The position numbers and the translations under genes are program-made. The notes beneath the pieces were generated by a model. The model worked only from the letters and a program-made list of their open reading frames with translations. It ran no database searches and was not told where the DNA came from. From NCBI GenBank assembly GCA_029721515.1, contig CM056551.1, forward strand, positions 29,436,437 to 29,500,436: 64,000 nt of DNA, written 5' to 3'. Below, piece after piece: positions 13,901 through 25,900 of the stretch (the first letter of the stretch is position 1; every line of letters starts with the position of its first letter). The DNA is from Synanceia verrucosa (taxonomy: Eukaryota > Chordata > Actinopteri > Perciformes > Synanceiidae).

Positions 13901-16900
13901 TGTCAGTTCGTTTTCCTCCCCTTCCTTCTTCCTGGCACTCAAACCTCCCTTTTTTTTCCTTCTTCCTGACCCCACACCAGTCATACTGGATCTGAGTCAC
14001 CATAGCTTTCAACCCACTCTGTCCTTCTCCACTCTACCTTAAAACCAGTGGGTCTGGTGTCTGGACGGAGACTCTGTGTCCCCACAACTGTGACCACACA
14101 TGAAAGCTGAGACCCAGCAGACCACGTCGGACCAGATGTTCCTCCTCAGCCGGCAGCACACAGATCTCTGAGCTGCCCTTCACAAGTCATCACCAAACCA
14201 GCTGCAAACATGATCGGCAGCCAGATCCAGTCAGAGAGTCTAGTAAAAGCTGAGTCAGAGGGAAGCTATGGTGAGATCGTTGCATTTTTTAGCTAATTTT
14301 ACTGCATTGACAGAGTGAGGTAAGACTTCCTTTACATCATAGGCAAGTGGTTGAAGCCTGAGCTCAGTTGGGCCATCACCATCTGTTGCCACTTTGGTTC
14401 ACGCTTGTTGCAAACTTGGCTCAAGGCTGTCACCATCTTGGTTCATGGCGTTTGCCAACTTGAGGTGCTTTTCCACTACACAGTAACAGCACAGCACGGT
14501 ATGGCACGTTTTGGTGCTTCTCCATTACAAATGAGTACCTCATAGGAAGTCCTTGACGTGGGCGAAGTCGTCATACTGCAGCGCGAAACTGCCATGATGT
14601 CATTAACGTGCGACACAGAAAACCGGGAAGAAGGAGAACAACAACACAACTGTGTTGATGTAGGCAACCGAAGATCATGTAAGGAACGTTTGGACCGCTC
14701 AACCGACCATGGCGTTGTTTTCTTTGACGCCATTTTCTCGTGTAACAATAGCGAAGCAGTTGCCAGTTTTAAAAATGGCGGGGTCGAGTAGTGTTTGGCT
14801 TTTACAGTCTCGTCGGAGGCTTCCAATGACGACACCTGTTGGCCAATCAGTGGAAGGCAGTCAGCTGATGTCACATTTTAGTATAACTTCGGCTCGCATG
14901 GAACCAGGGCTGAGGAGGTACGAAAAAAGTACGTAGTACCAGGTACTCATGGAAAAGCACCACAGCCATGTAGAGCTGTACCTTAACGTACCGCGCCTGT
15001 GGAAAAGCACAAACGGTTTCTCACCATCCCTATCTTGGTTCATGGCTTTTTTTTTTTTTTTTTTTAAACAACCAAAATTGACACAAGGGGGTAGAGCTAA
15101 GACCTCCTGAATGCTGGATGACATGATCACCACATCCAAAGGTTATAATTAACTTTTATGAAGTGAAAACATTGAAAGGCTTAAAGCTCTTAAATGAAAA
15201 CACAGACAACTGTCAGACCTGACAGCTGCGTGGTAACGTTTCCCGCTGCTCTTACCCAGCTGTGATGGGGGGGATGGGGTACCCATTTCTGCTCCATGTG
15301 ACCAGTGGAGATGGACTCCCCTGGGCCTCACACGGGAGGACGACCTCTGTTCCCACCTCGGCAGCCATCTTCACTGTGCTGTCATGGCCGCTCACGCCCA
15401 CGATCTTCGGCAGGGCTGGAACAGAGGGAAACAAGTTGTCAGAACACCGTAGTTTATTCACAATATCATGGGAAGGTACTACACTACCCATAATCCTACA
15501 GTGACCAAATGGAGGTGCTCGATGCTACCGTTGATAATGGTTGCTTTCTTAGATATTAACAGTTAAAATTAAAATGTGTTCAAGATAAATTAAAACTACA
15601 TATTAAAATAGAAAAAAAATGTGCAAAAAGACGTCAGCCTGTTACATCAAACGCTGCTTTGGTATATTTAGCTGTGTCAGAAAATTCATCATTGAGACGT
15701 CACATTTTGCACTTCCTATATATACACTGAAAATATATTATATATTCTATTATAAAATATGTACTTATGTGTATACTGTAAATATTTACATATATTGTCA
15801 TTCATTTATGCTGCCGCTTTTGTACTTCTGGTTGCATTTCGTTTCCTCGTACTTGTGACATGAGTAATGAGAAGTTGAATCGAATATGAAACATTTATCG
15901 GCCTCACTGTTGACGCTGAGCTGGATCTCTCGGCTGGCGTAGCCCACTGAGCTGGTGGCGGTGCAGATGTAGATGCCTGCGTCGTCGCTGGTGGGGTGGG
16001 GGATGTGGAGGTATCCACCCTGGTCCGTCTGGAGGGAGGAAGGGTCCCTGGGTAGAGGCTGCCTCCCCTGGAGGAACACCAGACAGAACATAGTGCAGAT
16101 AAAAGCAGGGATGCTGAGCCTGGTTTAGAGTTTACAGCCCGACCTCTGATGTCTGATGTAATTACAGAGCGCCCCTTTAACTCGCTGCTTATCCCCAGTA
16201 CATGCACACAAGAACGCAGCCTGTTTGCTTTGAACATCAAATGGCTTTTACAGATTCACTTTTATCTGACAAGGAAAGAGATTTACTAAACTACAGAGCT
16301 GGAGAGAGTCAGGCAGAAAAATGTGGCTCAGGTCAACAACATGTAGAGTCTTTAACAAATATATCAGAGCAGCAAAGAGCACATTTTTCTGTTCAGGAAC
16401 AACAGGAAATAACCAGAATTTAACATCTTTGAAAATTACACCAAACATGTCTTATCATTAAAGATATAATTTTGATTAGTTTGCACATACTGATGGATTA
16501 AGCATTTCAATTTGAATTTCCAAAACTTATTTTTTGCTTCAAAATCTGACTTTTTCAAAACCGCTGAAATTCTGACATTTTTTTCTCAATGGTAAAATAA
16601 ATTCAGCAAACAAAAAAATCAGTGTCTCAAAATATTCAGCTTTTAAAAATTAAGTATAAGGAAATTTAACTTAAAAAAAAACTGGTGTAAAAAAAATTCA
16701 ACCGCAAAAATTGAGCCAGACATCAATTGCATCTTCCTGGTTACCCGGATGTGTTGTTTTGGTCTCTTTTTACACTGATTTTTTTTGCAGGTGAATTTCT
16801 TGAGGCTGAATTTTTTTCAAGTTAAATTTTTTTATTTTTTTTTTAAACACAATTTTTTTAATGTTGAATTTCTTCATATATTTTCTTCATATATTATTTA

Positions 16901-19900
16901 TAATAATAATAATAATAATTATTATTATAAGATAATATAATAATAATCATTTATATAATATTTAAATAATATTTTAAATATTATAAAATATTTAATAATA
17001 TTTATATATATTTATCATTGGAAAAAAATAAGTGTTAGATTTAAAAATGTGGTGGTTTGGTTTTGAAATTCAAAGTCAGATTTTGATGCCAAAAAAAAAA
17101 AAAAAAAGCTTTAGACATTCAAATTCAGTATCAGATGGCACAGCTGTACTTCCATGAATTTAGGGCAGTGTTGGGAAACACCTGACCCTGGGTGGAGGGA
17201 TAATTAATTTGTACGTTGACCTCCCACATTGATGCAGACTATGTAATGGCGTGTTCACCCTGGCATGTTTGTCTGGTTATTTTTCTCATGGTAAAGACCA
17301 CATCAATGCTTTAAATGTGTTATAACAACACCAGATGATAGGCTCCATTCTGGGCTTTGAATAATAACCTTTCATGTTTTTCTCTGCTGTGATATGATCC
17401 TTTATTTGTTACTGAAGCGCTGTTCTGCAATAAAGGTTTTAAATAGCTTCCTGAGGTACAATAGAGTGATTTCTCACAGTCGAGCAGCGTTATGGAGACG
17501 TTGCCATGGTTACCATCCACTCCAGTGGTCCGGTTAATCAAATCTTGATTTGACTGCAAAGTGTTTTTTATTTTCAGGGTGTTGTGACGAATCAGACAAA
17601 AATAAGGGGAGACGGTGTTGGATTTAAATGCAAATAGGATTTTTCAAAAATACAAATTGTCATGTCATAATCACAACCTGCATTTTGTTTCCTTTACCTT
17701 GTACTGTGTGTGTGTGTAATAACAATTTCAAAGATCCCCATTTTGTTCTTCTCTGCAGCTCCTGTAAGCGATAATTGCAGGTGTGTTTTTGGATGTATTT
17801 GAGTCCTGTAGTCTTTCTGTCAGTCAGGGTTCCGTCATCATGCAGAGTACCCTCACTGATCACCGCAAACCCGCTCCCCCCGCCGCAATCCCGCTACTCT
17901 CTGTGATCACCACAACCCCGCCGATCACTCCTTGTCCTCTGTCATAAAATGTGTCCACAGTTTGGACACAGTGTTCATCTTAACAACATTAGTGTCTATT
18001 GTTGAATCAAATCAAGTCAACAGAGCAGCGTAAACAACTATGGACAGTACTACATAAGAGGGGTGTGTCTGCTATAAGCACTGACTATTGAAACTGAACT
18101 CTGACTGTTTATGCAATGCTTCTGTCTTTTACTACTGTCTATTATGTCTTTATATATTCACTTTAATCAGGAGAAGCACTGAAACCTCCAAATAATTCAG
18201 AACTATAATAAAAAAGTTCTGTTTCTGCGTCTAGCTTTAAAAACAGGATGTTACTAATATTACTGTTTATATTTCATATCAAACACCATATGCAGTGTTG
18301 TTTTTTGACACAGAGAAATGATGAAGAAATGCATTGTGTAACTCAAAAATAATCCTTTGGATAATGGTGATGTAAATATTGACCAAAATAATGGTGATAA
18401 TGTTTTTTTCCATAATGGAGCAGCCCTAATGCAGAGCACACAGCAGCTAGTGATAAGCAAACACACAGCAACATGCTATATTTGATATTACATTTGAAAA
18501 TATCTGTTTGCAGTGCACTTTACATGGAAGTGTTATTGATTTCTTTTTGCTGCTCATGTACACTTTGTTATTTGTTCATAAATAAATTAAGTACATTTAT
18601 ATCTGTGTTCATTTGTTACCTTTTTTTAACAAAGCTAAATGTTTATGTCTAGTCTGATGTCTTCACTCACATGGTAAGGTATACAGTTCATTCATTCATC
18701 AGTAGTATTGATCGGTATCGGGTATCGACTGATATGCTCAGCCCAGGTATCGTATCAGGATTGGATCAGACAAAACTGGATCGGTGCATCTCTAATAATT
18801 GATGATATCACTATTACTTCAGCAAATATTTACAGAGTCTTAATGATGATTCATTTGGAGGCGAGTGAATGCCAAGTGTGCTCCTCACCAGATAAAGTTG
18901 AGAATGAGACAATAAGTCATGCATGCATGGGTTTATGGGATGAAGCCAAAGCAATCATGAAGAAATGTAGATGGAAACGGCGAGCGTGACATCGTACCTT
19001 GGACCAGACAACATTTGGCTTGGGAACGCCGCTGGCTTCGCAGGACAGCGTGACGGCGACGCCCTCGTTGGCTATGTAGTGGTAGGGGCCGGCGTTGATC
19101 TCAGGGGGCACTGTGGGAGAAGAGGGTCACAAAACACAGCTGTTTGACCGGCCGCGGCATTATCACCGCTCTGAACCGGCCAGCGGCGGAGGCGCTGGAG
19201 GCATTTCTTCATTACAAACCGATGATGAACTGTAATCTGGCCTGTCTGTCATTACACCTCAGAACAAAACAGCCTTTCATCAAAGCATGCAATAAATGAA
19301 GCCTCTCTGCACGATGGCAGCAGGTGGTCGAGTCAACGCTGAGTCAGCACATTGTTGACCTGACCGTCCAAACCTGCCAGCGACTCTAATGTTGAGAAAC
19401 TCAAAGAAGGAACTTAAAGGAACAGTTCGCCATTTTGGAAAACATTTTGGACACTAAGGACGACCTGGAGCCAAGTGAACACTGTTCGCTTAGTGAAGAG
19501 ACTGGGCTAAACTAGGGCTGTCAAATGATTCATCACCCTTTTATTTTATGTTTACTGATCGTTTCCCATCAGTTCTTCAGATCATCTCATCAATGAGTGT
19601 TTGATCAGTGATGTCAGGTGACAACCAGCCAATCAGAGTCTTCCTGATGTTGACTGGTCTGCAGTCAGCTGGAGTTAACTTCTTTATTTAGTTTCATCCT
19701 CAGCTCTGTGGACACTTGATCACTGATCAATAGTTCACAAATTTATTATCCTCCACCCCAAAATGCTGATTACCAAAACTTTTTTAATGTTTCTGTAACG
19801 GTTCCATCAGTATGAGCAAACTCTTTAATCAAAATGATAGATTTTATGCTAAAAAATTACTATCATTCATGAATTTTAGAATTTACTGTTTTACAAAAAA

Positions 19901-22900
19901 AGTGTTCTGGATCAAATTTAGGTCTAAAAAGGTGAATTCAGGATAAATTCCTCACTTCCTGTTCAAAATGGTGAAGAGTAGTGAATTCAGTGAGGAAGAA
20001 AGAGTCCAGTTAAAGTGAAGGAGATGATGCTGGAGGATCTCTGATGTATCTGGTAAGCTATGTGAGTGTCCTCTTTTTAAGGTGTACACTAGCCTAAATG
20101 TAAAAACAACTTGTGGTTTTATGCACCAGGGCTACTTCTTGGCCAGATCACTGACTTCCTGCATATTCAACAAGTTATCTTTGGACACAGTCAGACTCGT
20201 CCTCCTGCTTCCAGTCTCTACGCCAAGCAAAGCTCATCATCTGCTGGCTCCAGCTTCACAGTCAGTGTGGGTGATGAATTTAACTTCTGGCAAGAAGGTG
20301 AATCAAAAATGTCTTGACAGATCATTTAACGTGCGCTCTTTTACCGTGGACCTCCAGACTGACTGTGATGTTCATGGCGCCCGCTACGTTCACTGCAGTG
20401 CAGACGTACGTCCCAGCATCCTCTGGGGCGGCCCTCTCGATGGACAAACTGCCGTCGCTCCTCAGGAACATCCGTCCGTTCAGCTGAACCTGTTCAGAAG
20501 AAGATCAACAGCTGTCACGCTGGGACAAAAACATTATATGTGACAAACTACGTATGAGTTAAATCAGTCTTACAGGTTTTCCATTTTGGGTCCAGTGTCT
20601 TTCAGGAAGAGGAATGCCGTCCAGCAGCATGCAGGGAATACTCAGGGACTGGCCGATACCGGTGGTGATGACTGGAGCACCTTGGGCCAAGAGAGGGGGC
20701 TCTGCAGGAACAGGAAGTGAAAAATACAAAACAAGAGTCAGCTTCAGAGTCGACACCACTGTTTCTAAAAACAAACGGTTGATCAGGAGAGCAGAGAGGA
20801 ACCTACCCAGTCCAGTGACAACAACTCTGGCTTCAGTTTGAATGGTCCCAAACTGGTTTTTGGCTTCACAGACGTACAGCCCTTCATCATCGAGCCAGAC
20901 ACCTGCAAGAGGACCAGATATACATCACCTCATTCACTCTAACTGGACTGTTATTGACAGGAAATATCTGGAATTTAACATCTCAATTAAAAAAATAAAC
21001 AATAATAAAGTGATTTTATATTTTATCATTTAGATTAAAGAGCTTGCACATACTGGTGGATTAACCATTACAGAAACATTAAAAATATTCTGGTAATCAG
21101 TCATACTGTTAATTTAGATCAGCGGTGGTAAAAACCTGACACTGGGTGGAGGGATAATATATTTGGTAAGCTTATGTTGATTTCTAAACTATTAGAAAAC
21201 ATGAATATCTGCAGCACTGCTGCACATCCTGAAAGAAAGAAAGAAACATGTTTATCAAGAAAATAAAATAATTCCAGCAGTTAAGTCGCCTACTCAATAA
21301 TAAGTGGTATTGTTGCTTTGACTGTAATTAAGAGTTAAAAATAGAAAATAAGGGGATTAAAAGGGTTTGCCTCAGCTGCCAGCCTGCTGACATACGTGTC
21401 CCGCTCGCTAAATTCTCTGGAGATCACATGTTGGAACATCAACACGTGATTCACTTCTTCTGTTTAGACGGCCGGGGCCGATGTTTGAACGGGACAAAGT
21501 GAGGTTTACTTTCAGGAAAACAATGACAGGTAAAAACAACATGAAGCCATCTGCAGCAGACTGAGCTAATTAGGAAAGAGTGAGAGGAGCATGTGCAGAT
21601 ATATGCTACGCTCACTGTAAACATTTAGTGGACAGGATTAGTCACTGGAAGCTGAAAGACCTCCACAGTTTAAACTCCTATACTGAAGGAGAAAGACCTG
21701 GACTGAAGGACAACTCCTCCTGCAGAATTATTAAAATTCATGTGGCTCTTTCTTCAGGAAGTGTTGCATCTTCCTGTTGCCTCCCCACCCTGAAGAAAAG
21801 CTGAATTTAACACGAAAGGCTGCACCTCTTCTAAATATAATCGTTCAGAAAATGTCAGCCACGCCGGTCAGCGCGAGGCGACCGTGAAGCTGCATTAGCC
21901 AAAGCTCCGTGCTCTGATAGTGTTTCATGGACAGCTCACTCTGGATTAGCAGATGTCCGCTCTGCAGCTGCATTGTTCTGCTGTGGCCGTCCGTCCTGCT
22001 GGGAATCTGTCTGCCGTCCTTTCTGCTCCAGGTCATCGTGGGCTGTGGGGAACCTCGGGCGACGCAGGGGAGGGTGATGTTCTCACCCACATTGGCCGTC
22101 ACGTCGACCGGTGCCTCCAGGAACAATGGGCCCGCTGTGGAGGGAAGGCTTGAGTTTTCCTTTGTGTACACTTTGAGGGGAAAACAAGCTTCATGTGGAA
22201 AACAGTGTGGTCTCACCTCCAACCTCCAGACTGACGGTGCCGGCAGCGGTTCCAGCCGAGCTGCTGGCTACACAGCTGTACCGACCGGCATCCTCCTCCT
22301 GCACCCTCCGGATGTGGAGGGTCCCGCTGCGTTCGTCCTGCTCGGCGAAGGGAGTCGAGCCCACCTCAAGCTCACCTGGGAACACACAGGAAACCAGCCC
22401 GTCTGCTCCTACTGTCGCTTCGATGCACCTGTGGTTTCTGATTTTAACTTACCTTTGAACCAGTGGACCAGAGGAGGGGGGACGCCTGTGGCGAGACACT
22501 CCAGAGTCACGTCACCACCGACGGATACGAGGACGACCTGCTGCACCACGGTCACTCTGGGCGCCTCTGGAGGACAGAAGAGAAACATGGCTTCAGTGTG
22601 TCTGTTTAAAAAAATCACAGTCCATACCAAAGAACATTGCTTCAAAATGCAGAAAGTGATGAAAAAAGTGAGCAGTTTCATTCAGAAAAGTCAGCTTCTC
22701 TCATCTCTTCTGATGATCAGATGATCTGTGACCACCATTCTTCATGATATTTGTTCAAACAGAGAGCGACAAAAGTCTCACTGGATTTATATGAATACAG
22801 GAAAATAAAAAGTGTCCAGCTCCTACCATCTGTCATTAAAGCAATGTATAAAAATAAGAAACGTCCTCTGATTAATCTAAACTTTTACAGAGAAATTTAC

Positions 22901-25900
22901 AGTGTCATCATCATCATCATCCCTTAAACAAATCTAGCTAAGGCTCCGACACTCCAAGCACCAAACGGTTAGCCTCACTGGTGTCTGTCGATGTAGTTTT
23001 TTCTTTAAAGATTATTTTGTTGGCCTTTATTTGATAGCGGTAAAGATGTTGTTATTATATCTCATGCAGCTGCTCTGTGTTCGACTGTGATGTTTTTGGA
23101 CGTCATAAGGCGACTCAACAGGCCGTTTTGTGTGGCTTTAGAAGAGACGAAGTGGTTTGATAGACTTTCTTCTCCTTCACAGTAATACGCCAACAATAGT
23201 AATGTGGGCTTAAATCAACAAAAGCTGATCTGAGGTAAAAAAAAAAACTACGCATATATTTCACTTTCAGTGCCAGCAGAGCGAGAATAGAAAATAGATG
23301 CTTTTGGAAGAGGCAGACAGCCGAGACAAAAAGATGAGACAATCCGTCTCGTGAGGCTCTGGCTGCCTCGACACTTCAACGTTGTTAAAAATGACATAGA
23401 CAGACAAAAGTGTGTATAACACTGGCGCTGCCACAGTCCATCAGCATCGAGTTTCCTGTCAACCGCTAACCGACTGGAGCTTCAGGCCTGCAGCTGTTGG
23501 CGCTCGCAGAACAAGGAGATCAACTTCCTGTCGAGCGAGGCAGCTCAAATAGTCTCGTTGCTGCCTGAAAACGATCGCTAACATAAACAATTAGTGGGAA
23601 CAGACATTTATAACAATGAACAAGACCTGTGTTTACTTACCTGCAAAGGTAAGCGACACAGACTGAGACGCCGTCCCCGCCTCGTTGGTTGCCAAACACG
23701 TGTAGTCGCCGGCATCGTCCGGAAGCGCCGCTCTGATGATCAGGACGCCATGTTGGCTCACGCTCAGCCTGTCCGAGCAGTCGACAGAATTCATGTTTGT
23801 TATTTGGTGACTGCAGAATTAAAATCATCTCTGCTTTCTTTGAATATGTATTTTACACAGGGTTAGGGTTAAGGTTAGGGTTACTTGTGGTTTGGGAAGA
23901 AAAAATAAAACAAAACAAAGTGATGCAAACAAGATGTGGCAACAGCGCATGTGGTTAAAGAGGAATGTAACGACCCTCTGAGTCCTCTGCGCCGGAGGTG
24001 TTGAGTGGGCTGAGAGTTCGCTTACCTCGGCCGATTAGTGAGGAACATGTTTCCACGGCTCCAGAAGAGCTGGGGAGGGGGGGAGCCGGACGCCGAGCAG
24101 ACGAGGCGGATCTCGTCCCCTCGGGAGAAGGCCCGGTCCTGGGGCTGAACCGCCACAGAAGGAGCCTCTGCAGAGTCAAACAGAGGCGAAACGCTGTCAG
24201 TGACTCAGGGCTTCACTGCCGCCACACGACGTCATTTACAACTTCTTATCATGAGTTTAACAACAGAAAGCTCCTGATGATGTGGCTTACAGTTACAATT
24301 ACCGGCACGCCTGACATCATCAGCACACACTCATTTCAACATTTTCTGTCGAGGAAGCGGCTCAATCTGACTGCAGGGAGGTTAATGGAAAACAGATGGT
24401 GGGGACCTGAGAGGCGTGCTAAGCGTTAAAGCAGATGACCCGGCCTACCTGGGACGAAAAGCCACGGCGTGATCCTGCTGTCTCCGTGGGCGTTGGTAGC
24501 CACACAGTGGTACTCGCCAGCATCCTGCGTCCGCACCCCGCTGATCTGCAGGGACGAGTGGGACAGCAGCTTCACCCTCCCTGCTCGGGCTCGGATGGGA
24601 CGACCCGCTCGGTACCACGTCAAGTTGTGGCGCATGGAGCCTTCCACCTGGCAGGACAGCACGGCCACACCGCCCACCGAGGACGTCACGTTGACGGCCG
24701 GCTTCAGCACCGGAGGAGGCTCTGGGTCAGTTTGGAAACAGTTTACTCTTAGTACAAATGTTTGTGCTGGCCTGTTTTGTGGAGGTGTGTGTGCTTGCAT
24801 ACCTCTGACAGTCAGCTGCGTTAAGGCTCGTCCTTGTCCTGCGCTGCTCTGCGCTATGCACTCATACAGGCCTTCGTCCTCCGCCAACGCACGGGCGATC
24901 TCCCATGATGCTATGGCAGAATTCCTGATGTGAAAAAAAACAGACAACAGCAGCAAAATCCCGTTTAACGTCACTTTCAGTTAGCATCTGTGGCAAACAC
25001 ACCGGGACGTTTTGCTTCAATTCGTGACTGTAATTCGAAGCAGAGAAAGAAAAGATGCTTTGTTAATTGTTTAAGATGACACAATCCAATCTGTAATGTT
25101 CACAGTCTTGACTGTGTGTACATGTTTCCTGACATTTGAGCCTGTAAAACTCACTAGTGGAGCAGAGTTAATGCTTCGCAGACATGCTAACTGGAGCAGT
25201 CAGTGACCTAATAAGCCGTTTTTACGGCACGTAATGGATGAATTCAAGCTGAAGTCTGAACTGAGTGACGGCTGAGCGAAAGACTCACTGGAATAACTTC
25301 TCCTCGCCCAGCGTAATCCCACTTCTGGTGAATCGGAGCCTGTAGGGAACGTCGCTCTCCACCGAGCAGCCAATCACAGCGGGCTGCATGTAGTAGCCCT
25401 TCACCTCTTCAGGCATGCTCACAGCTGGGGGATCTACAACCAGGGAGGAAGCAGAGGTTAAAGGTCGCCACAGAGATTGATGAGGTGTGAGGGACACTGT
25501 GAGGTCTTGCCTGGAACGATGTTGGTGTAGGAGACGCTGGACAGCCTCTGGAAGCGGTAGCCCTCCTCGTCTTTGCCCGTCACCTTGATAAAGAAGTTCT
25601 GGGAGGGGGTGCGAAACTCTGGCAGGCGCCACAGTCCTTGTTGGCCGAGGTCAGAGGGCAACGGGACGGGGATGGTGCGTAAGGAGCGGCCCGAGCCTGA
25701 TACGAGCTCCACGTGGCTGAGCTGCCCCGGAGGCTTCAGGCCGGTGCATTTCAGCAAAACATGGGCCGGAAGTCCTGAGAGACCAAGACAGATCATCATG
25801 AAGTCATCTTCTCCACAAACAAATGAGAACCAGAAGCAGAAATGTTCCTGTATGGCACCTTTTATTGGCCTCTCTCTGGTGTGGTTGAACTCTGAGGCCG

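Larger units (their letters stand above)
16068..18997. other. hmcn2 intron 20 (2.9 kb), repeat-rich
   Basis: The intron holds a foldback element (about 16506-17135), a partial hAT-like element (about 17825-18794) and one copy of the GCACATACTGGTGGATTAA motif (about 16460-16500). No gene is seen. Confidence 0.7.

Noticed and set aside
17080..17107. Poly(A) run as the tail of a processed pseudogene
   Set aside because: It lies inside the palindromic element's right arm, and no coding sequence precedes it.
21927..22724. A 265-codon plus-strand open frame, the longest in the window
   Set aside because: It is antisense to hmcn2 exons 14-16, has no recognisable domain, and the opposite strand encodes clear Ig exons with splice sites.
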